A stretch of DNA of 64,000 nucleotides from Vibrio diabolicus (GTDB lineage: Bacteria > Pseudomonadota > Gammaproteobacteria > Enterobacterales > Vibrionaceae): NCBI GenBank assembly GCA_001048675.1, contig CCKK01000004.1:1-64000 (forward strand), in the 5' to 3' direction. This document shows positions 23,114 to 33,449 of this stretch, one piece after another. Below the pieces are notes generated by a model that saw only the letters and a program-made list of their open reading frames with translations, did no database searches and was not told the origin of the DNA. Position numbers and translations under genes: made by a program. Numbering within the stretch: the stretch's first letter is position 1; each line of letters starts with the position of its first letter.

Positions 23114-24214
23114 TTATAGACGAATTGGCATCACCACGTACATGGCACTGTCATCGTCGGCATTTTCAATCAATGCGCTAGCGTTAGCATCCGACATCGA
23201 CACACGTACATTTTCACAACGCAACGTGTTCAGAACATCAAGCACATAGCTTACGTTAAAGCCGATTTCGATGGCGTCACCTTCAAAGGTCACATCAAGC
23301 ATCTCTTCCGCTTCTTCTTGTTCTGGGTTATTCGCGGTTATGCGCATTTCAGTATCAGCCAGATTCACACGCACGCCACGGAATTTTTCGTTGGAAAGAA
23401 TCGCAGCACGAGAGAAGGCTTGGCGCAACTCGTCACAACTTGCTATTAGGGTCTTATTGGTGCTCTGAGGCAATACGCGGCGGTAGTCAGGGAAACGACC
23501 ATCAACCAACTTAGAGGTAAAAGTAAAGTTATTCACCTCAGCACGAACATTGGAGCTACCGATCTGAAGTACTACAGGTTGCTCTGGCGCGTCCATCAAC
23601 TTCACTAATTCTTGCACACCTTTGCGTGGCACGATGATTTGCTTCTGCGCAAAATCCGCACCCAGCTGAGTTTGCGATACCGCCATACGGTGGCCGTCCG
23701 TCGCCACGCTGCGTAGCGTGGTACCGTCAATTTCAAACAACATGCCGTTGAGGTAGTAACGAACGTCTTGATTCGCCATCGAGAACTGAGTTTTGTCGAT
23801 CAGCGTACGTAGATCGGCTTGGCTCAGTGATACTTCCACTTCACTTTGCCAATCTTCAATATTAGGGAAATCGTTCGCAGGAAGCGTTGCCAATGAGAAA
23901 CGGCTGCGACCAGAGCGAACTTGTACGCGATCACCTTCTAATACAAATGTGATGATCGCATCGTCCGGTAAACCACGGCAGATATCGAGAAACTTACGCG
24001 AAGGAACGGTAATGCTGCCCGCTTCAAAATCACCTTCTAGCGTCACTTTGCTTACTAACTCTACTTCAAGATCGGTTGCCGTCATCGACAATACGTTCTC
24101 TTCTACTTTAAGAAGTAGGTTACCCAGGATTGGCAGAGTTGGTCGGCCACCTAAAGCGCCCGAAACCTGCTGTAGCGGTTTGATTAAATGACTACGTTCA
24201 ATGGTAAATTTCAT
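23114..24214 (-). CDS. dnaN: DNA polymerase III beta sliding clamp
   Basis: DnaN forms the ring-shaped dimeric clamp that tethers polymerase III to DNA. The 366-residue protein has the usual three repeated domains and ends YVVMPIRL, the typical clamp terminus. It starts MKFTIERSHLIKPLQQVSG with ATG. It lies between dnaA (63 bases upstream) and recF. Confidence 0.98.
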   Translation of the reverse strand: MKFTIERSHLIKPLQQVSGALGGRPTLPILGNLLLKVEENVLSMTATDLEVELVSKVTLEGDFEAGSITVPSRKFLDICRGLPDDAIITFVLEGDRVQVRSGRSRFSLATLPANDFPNIEDWQSEVEVSLSQADLRTLIDKTQFSMANQDVRYYLNGMLFEIDGTTLRSVATDGHRMAVSQTQLGADFAQKQIIVPRKGVQELVKLMDAPEQPVVLQIGSSNVRAEVNNFTFTSKLVDGRFPDYRRVLPQSTNKTLIASCDELRQAFSRAAILSNEKFRGVRVNLADTEMRITANNPEQEEAEEMLDVTFEGDAIEIGFNVSYVLDVLNTLRCENVRVSMSDANASALIENADDDSAMYVVMPIRL

Positions 24215-24277
24215 GCTTGGCTCTTTACGCTGTCAGCTCAATAAATGATTTGCTTAGAATACCGTTATTCTAACCGA

Positions 24278-25684
24278 TTACGAGGACAGGGTGCGAATCA
24301 AGTTAGAGTAATCTTCTTTAATATCGTGGCTCTCTTCACGCAGCTGCTCAATCTTGCGACACGCATGAAGTACGGTCGTATGATCGCGGCCACCAAACGC
24401 ATCACCAATTTCAGGCAGGCTGTGGTTGGTTAGCTCTTTTGCTAACGCCATGGCCAACTGACGAGGACGCGCTACAGAACGAGAGCGACGTTTGGACAGC
24501 AAGTCAGCCACTTTTATCTTGTAGTATTCAGCCACGGTCTTTTGAATGTTATCGATCGTCACCAGCTTCTCTTGCAGAGCGAGCAGATCGCGCAGCGCTT
24601 CACGAACAAAATCAATCGTAATTGGGCGGCCAGTAAAGTTCGCGTTAGCGATAACGCGGTTCAGTGCACCTTCTAGCTCACGAACGTTCGAACGCAGACG
24701 CTTGGCAATAAAGAATGCCACTTCATCAGCAAGGTGGATTTGGTGATCTTCGGCTTTTTTCATCAAGATCGCCACACGCGTTTCAAGCTCAGGCGGCTCG
24801 ATCGCAACAGTAAGACCCCAACCAAAGCGAGATTTAAGACGATCTTCAACGCCATTAATCTCTTTAGGATAACGGTCAGACGTTAAGATGATCTGCTGGT
24901 TACCTTCCAATAGTGCGTTGAAGGTATGGAAGAATTCTTCTTGCGAACGTTCTTTATTAGCAAAGAATTGGATGTCATCGATAAGGAGTGCATCCACACT
25001 GCGGTAGTAGCGTTTGAATTCTTCAATCGCATTGTTTTGCAGCGCTTTTACCATGTCTTGCACAAAACGCTCTGAGTGCATGTAGACCACTTTCGCGTTC
25101 GGGTTGTTATCCACAATCGCGTTACCCACCGCATGCAATAAGTGGGTTTTACCCAAACCCGTGCCGCCGTATAGGAATAGTGGGTTGTAAGCTGCACCAG
25201 GGTTATCCGATACCTGACGCGCCGCAGCCAAACCCAGTTGGTTCGACTTACCTTCAACAAAGTTGTCGAACTTGTGTTTTGGGTTCATGTTTGAGCGGTG
25301 ATTGATCGCCGCAATCGCTTGAGCGTCGTCATCCCAGGTTTTGTGTACTGGCTTACGTGCCTGTAATTGCGCAGGTGCAGATGACTCCGCAGCCACATCT
25401 GCAGGCGTACGTGTCGGCGCTGGTTTTGGAGCAGAGACAGGTCGACTCCCCACTTCAAAGCGTAAGTTAGGAATGTCGCCACCACAGTATTCCTGTAGTA
25501 AACGAGTAATATTGTTCAGATACTTATCACGCACCCAGTCCAACACAAAGCGGTTTGGCGCGAATAGAGTGAGAGTATTGTCATTGAGCTCCGCTTGTAG
25601 CGGACGAACCCACATGCTGAATTCTGTAGCTGGTAGCTCTTCTTGAAGCTGCTGCAAACATTGCAGCCAAAGCGAAGATGACAC
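24278..25684 (-). CDS. dnaA: Chromosomal replication initiator protein DnaA
   Basis: DnaA binds DnaA boxes at oriC and unwinds the duplex. The 468-residue protein has the N-terminal DnaB-interaction domain, a variable linker rich in Ala/Pro, the AAA+ core with [10 protein letters not shown] and LLIDDIQFF, and the C-terminal DNA-binding domain with [15 protein letters not shown]. The start codon is GTG at 25684. DnaA boxes and many GATC sites upstream suggest autoregulation and SeqA/Dam control. Confidence 0.98.
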   Translation of the reverse strand: MSSSLWLQCLQQLQEELPATEFSMWVRPLQAELNDNTLTLFAPNRFVLDWVRDKYLNNITRLLQEYCGGDIPNLRFEVGSRPVSAPKPAPTRTPADVAAESSAPAQLQARKPVHKTWDDDAQAIAAINHRSNMNPKHKFDNFVEGKSNQLGLAAARQVSDNPGAAYNPLFLYGGTGLGKTHLLHAVGNAIVDNNPNAKVVYMHSERFVQDMVKALQNNAIEEFKRYYRSVDALLIDDIQFFANKERSQEEFFHTFNALLEGNQQIILTSDRYPKEINGVEDRLKSRFGWGLTVAIEPPELETRVAILMKKAEDHQIHLADEVAFFIAKRLRSNVRELEGALNRVIANANFTGRPITIDFVREALRDLLALQEKLVTIDNIQKTVAEYYKIKVADLLSKRRSRSVARPRQLAMALAKELTNHSLPEIGDAFGGRDHTTVLHACRKIEQLREESHDIKEDYSNLIRTLSS

Positions 25685-26096
25685 GGTGCCCCCACTGAGT
25701 AATTGAATTATCGGAAAAGACTGGCAATTTTACCTGTTGATAACCAAGATCGCCAGCGATTGATCGACGATCCAGTGAATAAGATCCAAGTTATTCACAA
25801 TTATTTCTGCAAACTTGATGAGATCAACACACCTTGCCCCAAATTTGCCCACATAACGATCCACAATTGGGCAAAATTCACAAGATCGAGTGATTGGTGA
25901 TAAGTCTGTGTATTATTTTATTCCCAATGCTGATTTTGTCGATCATTTCCCCTGGTTCAGTTCGCATTTTCGTCACATTTAACATTCTTCTTCTATTATC
26001 TAATAACTCACAGGTCTAGGTTATTGCTCTTGGTTATTTATTTAATTGAGCTAACTAACAGTAGTATTTCCAACCATAAAATTATGGAGATGTATT
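25685..26096. promoter_or_regulatory. dnaA regulatory region with DnaA boxes and GATC sites
   Basis: No gene lies here. A perfect DnaA box TTATTCACA is at 25791-25799, and a one-mismatch box (TGTTGATAA) is at 25735-25743. Eight GATC sites occur between about 25748 and 25945. The arrangement fits DnaA autorepression and Dam/SeqA control of dnaA. The right half should hold the promoter of the divergent ABC transporter gene. Confidence 0.6.
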
Positions 26097-26843
26097 ATGA
26101 AAAACTGGATTAAGGTTGCCGTTGCAGCCATTGCACTGTCGGCAGCAACCGTACAAGCAGCTACCGAAGTCAAAGTTGGTATGTCAGGTCGCTACTTCCC
26201 GTTTACTTTTGTAAAGCAAGATAAGCTACAAGGCTTTGAAGTCGACATGTGGGATGAAATCGGCAAACGCAACGATTACAAAATCGAATACGTAACCGCT
26301 AACTTCTCTGGTTTATTTGGTCTGCTAGAAACCGGTCGTATCGATACGATCTCCAACCAAATCACCATGACTGATGAGCGTAAAGCCAAATACCTATTTG
26401 CTGACCCTTACGTTGTAGATGGCGCACAAATTACCGTGCGTAAAGGCAACGACAGCATCAAAGGTGTTGACGATCTTGCGGGCAAAACCGTTGCTGTGAA
26501 TCTAGGATCTAACTTCGAGCAACTGCTTCGTCAGTACGACAAAGACGGCAAGATCAACATTAAAACGTACGACACAGGTATCGAACATGACGTGGCGCTC
26601 GGTCGTGCAGATGCATTTGTAATGGATCGTCTTTCTGCGTTAGAGCTGATTAAGAAAACCGGTCTTCCTTTGGAATTGGCGGGCGAACCGTTTGAAACCA
26701 TTCAAAACGCATGGCCTTTCGTGGACAACGAGAAAGGTCGTAAGCTGCAAGAAGAAGTAAACAAAGCACTGGCTGAGATGCGCGCAGATGGTACAGTAGA
26801 GAAAATTTCCGTGAAGTGGTTTGGCGCTGACATCACGAAATAA
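26097..26843 (+). CDS. Amino-acid ABC transporter substrate-binding protein (cystine-type)
   Basis: A 248-residue family 3 periplasmic solute-binding protein. A signal peptide (MKNWIKVAVAAIALSAATVQA) is cleaved near residue 22. The binding-domain start KVGMSGRYFPFTFV and the DVALGRADAFVMDRLSALEL segment are typical of cystine/polar amino-acid binders such as E. coli TcyJ. Permease and ATPase genes follow on the same strand. Substrate is inferred. Confidence 0.85.
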   Translation: MKNWIKVAVAAIALSAATVQAATEVKVGMSGRYFPFTFVKQDKLQGFEVDMWDEIGKRNDYKIEYVTANFSGLFGLLETGRIDTISNQITMTDERKAKYLFADPYVVDGAQITVRKGNDSIKGVDDLAGKTVAVNLGSNFEQLLRQYDKDGKINIKTYDTGIEHDVALGRADAFVMDRLSALELIKKTGLPLELAGEPFETIQNAWPFVDNEKGRKLQEEVNKALAEMRADGTVEKISVKWFGADITK

Positions 26844-26957
26844 GAACTCTTTGTACTTTAGGCCGCAAAGTGGTATCACTCTCGGACTAAAATAAACTTA
26901 CGTAAAGGTGGAACTTGTTTTCCACCTTTTCTTTTCTCTAGCCTTTAGGTAAGCCGT

Positions 26958-27629
26958 ATGGGATTTGACTTTAATTACATGTTGGAACTGCTGCCGATAT
27001 TGCTGAAATATCTTGGCACTACCATGGAGATGGCGACATGGGGATTGGTGTTTTCACTGATTTTATCCGTCATTTTAGCCAATATTCGCGTATTTAAACT
27101 GCCAGTTCTGGATCAATTAAGCCAACTGTACATCAGCTTCTTCCGTGGCACCCCTCTCTTAGTTCAGCTTTTCCTGCTTTATTACGGCTTACCACAAATT
27201 TTCCCATTGATGGTGGGTATTGATGCCTTCTCAGCAGCGGTGATCGGTTTAACGCTGCACTTTGCCGCTTATATGGCGGAAAGTATTCGTGCCGCCATTA
27301 TTGGTATTGATCGTAGCCAGATGGAAGCGAGCTTGTCGGTGGGTATGACAACATCTCAGGCGATGCGCCGAGTGATTTTACCTCAAGCAACGCGTGTCGC
27401 ACTGCCTTCATTGATGAACTATTTCATCGATATGATCAAGTCAACGTCTCTCGCCTTCACGCTTGGTGTGGCCGAAATCATGGCGAAAGCACAGATGGAA
27501 GCCTCATCAAGTTTCCGTTTCTTTGAAGCTTTCCTTGCGGTTGCTCTTATTTACTGGGGCGTGGTGGTGATTCTGACTCGCGTACAAATCTGGGCAGAAG
27601 CAAAACTGAATAAGGCGTACGTACGATGA
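26958..27629 (+). CDS. Amino-acid ABC transporter permease
   Basis: A 223-residue inner-membrane permease of the HisM/TcyL type, with about five membrane segments. The ATPase-docking EAA loop is visible as [22 protein letters not shown] near residue 135. [18 protein letters not shown] is the family hallmark. Its stop overlaps the start of the ATPase gene, so translation is coupled. With its neighbours it forms a complete importer. Confidence 0.9.
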   Translation: MGFDFNYMLELLPILLKYLGTTMEMATWGLVFSLILSVILANIRVFKLPVLDQLSQLYISFFRGTPLLVQLFLLYYGLPQIFPLMVGIDAFSAAVIGLTLHFAAYMAESIRAAIIGIDRSQMEASLSVGMTTSQAMRRVILPQATRVALPSLMNYFIDMIKSTSLAFTLGVAEIMAKAQMEASSSFRFFEAFLAVALIYWGVVVILTRVQIWAEAKLNKAYVR

Positions 27630-28363
27630 TTAAGTTAGAAAATATTCACAAACGTTTTGGTGAGACTGAAGTGCTGAAAGGCATCGACCTCGATATTAAG
27701 CAAGGTGAGATCATCGTGATTATCGGCTCAAGTGGTACGGGTAAATCAACCTTGCTGCGTACGGTGAACTTTCTAGAACAAGCAGATGAAGGTCGTATCA
27801 CGATAGATGACATCTCCGTTGATACTCAAAAACACACTAAAGCCGAAGTATTAGCGCTGCGTCGTCGAACTGGCTTTGTGTTCCAAAACTATGCCCTGTT
27901 TGCCCATATGAATGCGCGCCAGAACATTGCCGAAGGTCTAGTGACCGTTCGAGGTTGGAAAAAAGTCGATGCTCTCAAACGAGCGCAACAAATTCTGGAT
28001 GACATAGGCCTTGGGGATAAAGGCGATAGTTATCCAGCGGCATTGTCTGGCGGCCAACAACAACGTGTGGGTATCGGCCGAGCGATGGCGCTGCAACCAG
28101 AACTGCTGTTATTTGACGAACCAACTTCTGCGTTGGATCCGGAATGGGTTGGAGAAGTTCTCTCATTAATGAAGAAGTTAGCTAATCAGCATCAAACCAT
28201 GCTGGTGGTGACGCACGAGATGCAATTCGCGAAAGAAGTCGCAGATAGAGTGATCTTCATGGCGGAAGGCAATATCGTTGAGCAAGGTTCTCCACAGGAT
28301 ATCTTCGATAATCCACAAGATCCTCGTTTGAAAAAATTCCTTAACCAAGTAGGAATAGAGTAA
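27626..28363 (+). CDS. Amino-acid ABC transporter ATP-binding protein
   Basis: A 245-residue ABC ATPase of the polar amino-acid class. Walker A GSSGTGKS is near residues 33-40, the Q-loop is VFQNYALF, the signature [14 protein letters not shown], Walker [13 protein letters not shown] and the switch histidine in VVTHEM. It overlaps the permease gene by four bases and is the last gene of the three-gene operon. Confidence 0.93.
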   Translation: MIKLENIHKRFGETEVLKGIDLDIKQGEIIVIIGSSGTGKSTLLRTVNFLEQADEGRITIDDISVDTQKHTKAEVLALRRRTGFVFQNYALFAHMNARQNIAEGLVTVRGWKKVDALKRAQQILDDIGLGDKGDSYPAALSGGQQQRVGIGRAMALQPELLLFDEPTSALDPEWVGEVLSLMKKLANQHQTMLVVTHEMQFAKEVADRVIFMAEGNIVEQGSPQDIFDNPQDPRLKKFLNQVGIE

Positions 28364-28390
28364 CGATCAAGCATCAGGATCGATTGATCC

Positions 28391-28418
28391 TTGAGATTTT
28401 ACTCACACTACGTATAAT
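28391..28418 (+). promoter_or_regulatory. Distal rpmH promoter
   Basis: TTGAGA (28391-28396), 16 bases, TATAAT (28413-28418), followed by GC-rich CGCCCGG, like a stringently controlled ribosomal promoter. Confidence 0.65.
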
Positions 28419-28450
28419 CGCCCGGCCGGAATTTCGTACTCATTGAGTCA

Positions 28451-28479
28451 TTGACACATTATGTGAGTGTGATTACAAT
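28451..28479 (+). promoter_or_regulatory. Proximal rpmH promoter
   Basis: Perfect TTGACA (28451-28456), 17 bases, TACAAT (28474-28479). A GCCTCT/AGAGGC hairpin lies just after the expected start site (28483-28500). Confidence 0.75.
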
Positions 28480-28605
28480 TCCGCCTCTTTGTTGAGAGGC
28501 GTCGGTTGTCCTTCTCTATATAAAGAGCTTCTTTATATAAGAAAGCAAATACCCACGCCGGGTTTAACAAGAACCTAAAACTACTGATCAGTAAAGGTAA
28601 TTATC

Positions 28606-28740
28606 ATGAAACGCACTTTTCAACCTACAGTTCTAAAGCGCAAGCGTACTCACGGCTTCCGTGCTCGCATGGCAACTAAGAACGGTCGTAAAGTTATCAA
28701 CGCACGTCGTGCAAAAGGCCGTGCGCGCCTATCAAAATAA
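28606..28740 (+). CDS. rpmH: 50S ribosomal protein L34
   Basis: L34 is a small basic protein of the large ribosomal subunit. The 44-residue ORF reads [20 protein letters not shown] and ends GRARLSK, matching the family throughout. It is followed after 13 bases by rnpA, the near-universal bacterial rpmH-rnpA pairing. Two good promoters lie upstream. Confidence 0.97.
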
Positions 28741-28753
28741 TCGCTAGTTTATT

Positions 28754-29110
28754 TTGAACACGTACGCGTTTAATCGGGAGTTACGTTTGTTAACTCCCGA
28801 GCATTATCAAAACGTCTTCCAGCAAGCTCATCGAGCTGGCTCGCCTCATTTCACCATCATTGCTCGCAATAACAAACTTTCTCATCCACGATTAGGTTTA
28901 GCGGTTCCAAAAAAGCAAATCAAAACGGCTGTCGGTCGTAACCGATTTAAGCGTTTGGCTCGTGAAAGCTTTCGTAACAATCAACATCAGCTTCCAAACA
29001 AAGATTTTGTTGTGATTGCGAAGAAAAGCGCGCAAGATTTAAGCAATGAGGAAATTTTTAAGTTGTTTGATAAGCTATGGCAACGCCTGTCTCGCCCTTC
29101 ACGTGGATAG
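28754..29110 (+). CDS. rnpA: Ribonuclease P protein component
   Basis: RnpA is the protein subunit of RNase P, which matures tRNA 5' ends together with M1 RNA. The 118-residue protein has the RNR motif region ([14 protein letters not shown], near residue 56-70) and starts with TTG at 28754 ([13 protein letters not shown]). No ATG is available and the Shine-Dalgarno is weak, so translation is probably coupled to rpmH. Its 3' end overlaps yidD by 34 bases. Confidence 0.95.
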   Translation: MNTYAFNRELRLLTPEHYQNVFQQAHRAGSPHFTIIARNNKLSHPRLGLAVPKKQIKTAVGRNRFKRLARESFRNNQHQLPNKDFVVIAKKSAQDLSNEEIFKLFDKLWQRLSRPSRG

Positions 29111-29334
29111 CCATTGGGCTCGTTTATCTGTATCGCTGGTTTATCAGCCCTTTGATTGGTCCTCGTTGCCGGTTCACACCAACCTGTTCCACTTACGCGC
29201 TAGAAGCTTTGAGAGCTCACGGTTTTGTAAAAGGATGTTGGTTATCAGGCAAACGTCTATTAAAATGCCACCCTTTGAATGAAGGGGGGTATGACCCCGT
29301 TCCACCAGTCCAAAAACAAGACAGAGATAACTAA
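29077..29334 (+). CDS. yidD: Membrane protein insertion efficiency factor YidD
   Basis: YidD is a small membrane-associated protein that helps YidC-dependent insertion. The 85-residue protein has the family core [18 protein letters not shown] and the C-terminal [14 protein letters not shown]. It starts with ATG inside the end of rnpA and ends two bases before yidC, so the three are translationally linked. Confidence 0.95.
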   Translation: MATPVSPFTWIAIGLVYLYRWFISPLIGPRCRFTPTCSTYALEALRAHGFVKGCWLSGKRLLKCHPLNEGGYDPVPPVQKQDRDN

Positions 29335-29336
29335 CG

Positions 29337-30977
29337 ATGGATTCTCAACGTAATATCCTGCTCATCGGTTTGGCCCTGGTTTCTTTTTTGCTGTTTCAAC
29401 AATGGCAAGTAGCAAAGAATCCAGAACCTCAAGCAGTTGAACAGGCTCAATCAAGCAGCACTCTACCTGCACCATCTTTTGCTGATGAACTTGACCCAGT
29501 ACCTGGCCAACAGCAAGCTTCTGCAAAAACTATCACAGTAACGACTGATGTTTTAACTCTGTCGATCGACACCGTTGGTGGCGATGTGGTACATGCCAAC
29601 CTTAACGAATACTCTGCTGAGTTAGATTCATCAGATTCTTTTGTTCTGCTTAAAGACGCTCAAGGTCACCAATTTATCGCTCAAAGCGGTCTAGTGGGTC
29701 CTCAAGGTATCGACTTGAGCAGCACTAACCGTCCTCACTACAACGTGAGCGCAGATAGCTTCACTCTAGCTGACGATCAAGATGAACTTCGCGTTCCGAT
29801 GACATTCACTGCAAACGGCATCGAATACACCAAAACTTACATCTTTAAACGCGGCAGCTACGCGCTTAATGTTGAATACGATGTAGTGAACAACTCAGGC
29901 AATAACGCAACATTTGGTATGTACGCTCACCTACGTCAAAACCTAATGGACGATGGTGGTAGCATCACAATGCCTACTTACCGTGGTGGCGCATACTCAA
30001 CAGAAGATACGCGTTACAAGAAGTACAGCTTTGATGATATGCAGGATCGCAATCTGTCTCTAAACCTAGCCGATGGCCAAGGTTGGGCAGCAATGATTCA
30101 GCACTACTTTGCCGCAGCTTGGATCCCACGTAACGAACCAGGTACCAACCTATACACTCGTGTAATTGGCAACCTAGGCGACATCGGCGTTCGTATGCCA
30201 AACAAAACTATCGCAACAGGCGATCAGGCTAAGTTTGAAGCAACACTTTGGGTTGGTCCAAAACTGCAAGATGAAATGGCAGAAGTGGCACCTAACCTAG
30301 ACCTAGTAGTGGACTACGGCTGGTTATGGTTCATTGCGAAGCCTCTTCATATGTTGCTTTCATTCATCCAGAGCTTTGTTGGCAACTGGGGTGTGGCAAT
30401 CATCTGTCTGACCTTCATCGTTCGTGGTGCAATGTACCCACTAACGAAAGCGCAATACACGTCTATGGCGAAAATGCGTATGCTTCAGCCTAAGCTGCAA
30501 GCTATGCGTGAGCGCATCGGTGATGACCGCCAACGTATGAGCCAAGAAATGATGGAACTGTACAAGAAAGAGAAAGTAAACCCACTCGGTGGCTGTTTAC
30601 CTCTTATCCTACAGATGCCTATCTTCATCGCACTATACTGGGCGCTAATGGAATCGGTAGAGCTACGTCACTCTCCATTCTTTGGTTGGATTCACGACTT
30701 GTCAGCGCAGGACCCTTACTACATCCTGCCGCTGTTGATGGGTGCGTCTATGTTCCTAATCCAGAAGATGAGCCCGACAACAGTAACGGATCCAATGCAG
30801 CAGAAGATCATGACCTTTATGCCGGTTATGTTTACCTTCTTCTTCTTGTTCTTCCCATCAGGTCTCGTTCTGTACTGGTTGGTGTCGAACATCGTAACGC
30901 TTATCCAGCAAACTCTGATCTACAAAGGGTTAGAGAAAAAGGCTTACACAGCAAGTAACCTTTTAGGAAATGATTGA
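29337..30977 (+). CDS. yidC: Membrane protein insertase YidC, C terminus altered by a probable indel
   Basis: YidC inserts and folds inner-membrane proteins, alone or with SecYEG. The protein has the N-terminal membrane anchor ([18 protein letters not shown]), a large periplasmic domain and the conserved insertase core ([20 protein letters not shown]). As written it is 546 residues and ends [14 protein letters not shown]. The next frame reads GLHSK-stop at exactly this point, the usual Vibrio ending (EKKGLHSK), which would give 540 residues ending at 30958. One missing A in the A5 run at 30936-30940 explains it. The change removes only the positively charged tail, so function could survive. 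Confidence 0.93.
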   Translation: MDSQRNILLIGLALVSFLLFQQWQVAKNPEPQAVEQAQSSSTLPAPSFADELDPVPGQQQASAKTITVTTDVLTLSIDTVGGDVVHANLNEYSAELDSSDSFVLLKDAQGHQFIAQSGLVGPQGIDLSSTNRPHYNVSADSFTLADDQDELRVPMTFTANGIEYTKTYIFKRGSYALNVEYDVVNNSGNNATFGMYAHLRQNLMDDGGSITMPTYRGGAYSTEDTRYKKYSFDDMQDRNLSLNLADGQGWAAMIQHYFAAAWIPRNEPGTNLYTRVIGNLGDIGVRMPNKTIATGDQAKFEATLWVGPKLQDEMAEVAPNLDLVVDYGWLWFIAKPLHMLLSFIQSFVGNWGVAIICLTFIVRGAMYPLTKAQYTSMAKMRMLQPKLQAMRERIGDDRQRMSQEMMELYKKEKVNPLGGCLPLILQMPIFIALYWALMESVELRHSPFFGWIHDLSAQDPYYILPLLMGASMFLIQKMSPTTVTDPMQQKIMTFMPVMFTFFFLFFPSGLVLYWLVSNIVTLIQQTLIYKGLEKKAYTASNLLGND

Positions 30978-30978
30978 G

Positions 30979-31010
30979 AAAGGCGGCCAAAAGGTCGCCT
31001 TTTTGTTTTT
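30979..31010 (+). terminator. yidC terminator
   Basis: AAGGCGGCC / GGTCGCCTT hairpin with a T-rich tail. Confidence 0.75.
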
Positions 31011-31075
31011 GGCTGATTACAATTCAGCTAACTAAAGTTATGGCTCAATTTGAGCCCAGCTCAAAAGGCAAAATT

Positions 31076-32437
31076 ATGACTACAGATACGATTGTCGCTC
31101 AAGCGACCGCGCCTGGTCGTGGCGGTGTCGGTATTATTCGAGTATCAGGCCCTAAAGCCAACCAAGTGGCGTTAGAAGTCACGGGTAAGACACTAAAGCC
31201 CCGCTATGCAGAGTACCTGCCGTTTAAGTCAGAAGATGGCACTGTGCTTGATCAGGGCATCGCTCTGTACTTCCCTAACCCGCACTCATTTACAGGTGAA
31301 GACGTACTTGAGCTGCAAGGCCATGGCGGCCCCGTCGTGATGGATATGCTGATAAAACGCATTCTAGGTATTGATGGTATTCGAGCAGCTCGCCCTGGTG
31401 AGTTCTCTGAACGCGCGTTCCTGAACGATAAACTCGACCTCGCTCAAGCAGAAGCAATTGCAGACCTCATTGATGCAAGTTCTGAAGAAGCAGCAAAATC
31501 GGCGCTGCAATCCTTACAGGGCGCCTTTTCAGGGCGCATTAATACCTTAGTTGAGTCGCTGATTCATTTGCGTATCTATGTTGAGGCAGCCATCGACTTC
31601 CCAGAAGAAGAGATCGACTTTCTGGCCGACGGCAAAGTGGCTGGTGACCTACAAGCCATCATCGACAACCTAGATGCGGTGCGTAAAGAAGCCAACCAAG
31701 GCGCGATCATGCGTGAAGGGATGAAAGTCGTGATTGCAGGTCGTCCAAATGCGGGCAAATCAAGCCTACTGAACGCGCTATCAGGCAAAGAGTCTGCAAT
31801 CGTAACCGACATCGCAGGTACCACGCGTGACGTCCTGCGTGAGCATATCCACATTGATGGTATGCCACTACACATCATTGATACAGCAGGTCTGCGTGAT
31901 GCCTCCGACGAAGTCGAGAAAATCGGTATCGAGCGCGCGTGGGATGAAATCGCTCAAGCAGACCGCGTCTTGTTCATGGTGGATGGCACCACAACCGATG
32001 CCACCGATCCGAAAGATATCTGGCCAGACTTTGTGGATCGCCTACCCGACAATATCGGCATAACCGTGATCCGAAACAAAGCGGATCAAACGGGTGAAGA
32101 AATGGGGATCTGCCACGTCAATAACCCTACCCTCATCCGCTTGTCAGCGAAAACTGGTGCAGGGGTTGAAGCTCTGCGTGAACACCTAAAAGAATGCATG
32201 GGCTTCTCAGGCAATAGTGAGGGTGGCTTTATGGCTCGTCGCCGTCACCTCGATGCATTGGAACGCGCCGCACAGCACCTTCAAATAGGCCAGGAACAGC
32301 TTGAAGGCTATATGGCTGGTGAGATACTGGCAGAAGAGCTGCGCATCACCCAACAGCATCTCAACGAGATTACCGGCGAGTTCAGTTCTGACGACTTACT
32401 GGGCCGAATCTTCTCTTCATTCTGTATCGGGAAGTAA
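31076..32437 (+). CDS. mnmE: tRNA modification GTPase MnmE
   Basis: MnmE, with MnmG, installs the carboxymethylaminomethyl group on wobble uridine-34 of several tRNAs. The 453-residue protein has the tetrahydrofolate-binding N-terminal domain, an inserted G domain with [14 protein letters not shown] (near residue 222), DTAGLRD and NKAD, and the C-terminal FCIGK motif with its catalytic-region cysteine. I use the ATG at 31076 ([17 protein letters not shown]); an upstream extension overlapping the terminator is not credible. Its partner mnmG lies across oriC. Confidence 0.97.
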   Translation: MTTDTIVAQATAPGRGGVGIIRVSGPKANQVALEVTGKTLKPRYAEYLPFKSEDGTVLDQGIALYFPNPHSFTGEDVLELQGHGGPVVMDMLIKRILGIDGIRAARPGEFSERAFLNDKLDLAQAEAIADLIDASSEEAAKSALQSLQGAFSGRINTLVESLIHLRIYVEAAIDFPEEEIDFLADGKVAGDLQAIIDNLDAVRKEANQGAIMREGMKVVIAGRPNAGKSSLLNALSGKESAIVTDIAGTTRDVLREHIHIDGMPLHIIDTAGLRDASDEVEKIGIERAWDEIAQADRVLFMVDGTTTDATDPKDIWPDFVDRLPDNIGITVIRNKADQTGEEMGICHVNNPTLIRLSAKTGAGVEALREHLKECMGFSGNSEGGFMARRRHLDALERAAQHLQIGQEQLEGYMAGEILAEELRITQQHLNEITGEFSSDDLLGRIFSSFCIGK

Positions 32438-32446
32438 ATAATCGAA

Positions 32447-32486
32447 CGCGCGGTGCTGAGCTTAACTCACACCGCGTTTCTTTTTG
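32447..32486 (+). terminator. mnmE terminator
   Basis: CGCGCGGTG / CACCGCG hairpin followed by TTTCTTTTT. Confidence 0.65.
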
Positions 32487-32537
32487 TACGGCAAGCCATC
32501 CATGAGCTTTAGCCGTCGCATTCAATAAGGAAGAAGT

Positions 32538-32972
32538 ATGATCCACATTATTACAGGCAGCACGCTAGGTGGCGCAGAATACGTAGGGGATCACCTGAGT
32601 GATCTACTCAACGAGAATGGATTTGAAACAACGATCCACAACCAGCCGTCTCTCGATGAGATCGAAAATCAAGGAACGTGGTTGGTGATCACCTCAACCC
32701 ATGGGGCTGGTGAGTACCCTGATAATATTCAACCTTTTATCGCGGCATTACAAAATACCCCGCCGAAAATGACCGACGTAAAGTTCGCAGTGATTGCGAT
32801 TGGTGATTCAAGCTATGATACGTTCTGCGCCGCTGGTCAACACGCTTATGATTTACTAGAGGACATTGGTGCCACACCGCTCGCTGATTGTCTTAAGATT
32901 GATGTACTGAGCCATGCTGTACCCGAAGACGCCGCAGAGGCATGGTTAAAAGAGAATATCGAACGCTTTTAA
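32538..32972 (+). CDS. mioC: FMN-binding protein MioC
   Basis: MioC is a flavodoxin-like FMN protein linked to biotin synthase electron supply; its transcription runs toward oriC. The 144-residue protein has the FMN phosphate loop [10 protein letters not shown] near residues 7-16 and the [12 protein letters not shown] and [14 protein letters not shown] loops. AAGGAAG precedes the ATG. Its position next to the origin is conserved in enterics and vibrios. Confidence 0.94.
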   Translation: MIHIITGSTLGGAEYVGDHLSDLLNENGFETTIHNQPSLDEIENQGTWLVITSTHGAGEYPDNIQPFIAALQNTPPKMTDVKFAVIAIGDSSYDTFCAAGQHAYDLLEDIGATPLADCLKIDVLSHAVPEDAAEAWLKENIERF

Positions 32973-33081
32973 GCTCCCCGCTTTCCCTTCAACAGAGTCG
33001 AAATTCGGCTCTGTTTTCCCCAATGTGAATAACTCCCGTCAAATTATTTTGTTTAACTGCTCAAAAACCAACCAAACGAGC

Positions 33082-33345
33082 TGTGGATAACTACGATAAG
33101 ATCCAGTGATTTTCCTTTAGTTATCCCAATAACAACTTTGATCAATTTTACCCCCTGTGTATAACTACTACTTTTGATCCCAGGTAATCCTCGATCTGAT
33201 CCAATCATGATCACAAGATATGATCCAAAGAAGATCCATGATCTTGTTGATCATTTTTAGGTTATCCACAGAAACGGTCGATCCTAATAGTAGATCTAAT
33301 AAAAGATCATATATATAGATCTTATATATATTTATCTTGAAGCTT
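33082..33345. other. Chromosomal replication origin oriC
   Basis: The gap between mioC and mnmG holds DnaA boxes TGTGGATAA (33082-33090, mioC side), TGTGTATAA (33156-33164) and TTATCCACA (33262-33270). I count fourteen GATC Dam sites between 33100 and 33321. Next to the last box is an A+T-rich block with repeated AAGATC/TAGATC motifs (about 33285-33345), fitting the DNA unwinding element on the mnmG side. The layout matches E. coli oriC with R4-like and R1-like boxes at the ends in opposite orientation. SeqA control follows from the GATC density. Confidence 0.95.
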
Positions 33346-33449
33346 AAAACGGATAAAACGAGAAAACGTTTTTCTCTGTGGCATAAAGCAGGTAAAATAC
33401 TGCTCCTTTATCTGTCCATTAAATCCCTTTGAATACCTGAGGTCAGTTC

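Noticed and set aside
30974-31075. N-terminal extension of mnmE
   Set aside because: It overlaps the yidC terminator and the extra residues have no family match; the ATG at 31076 gives the normal N terminus.
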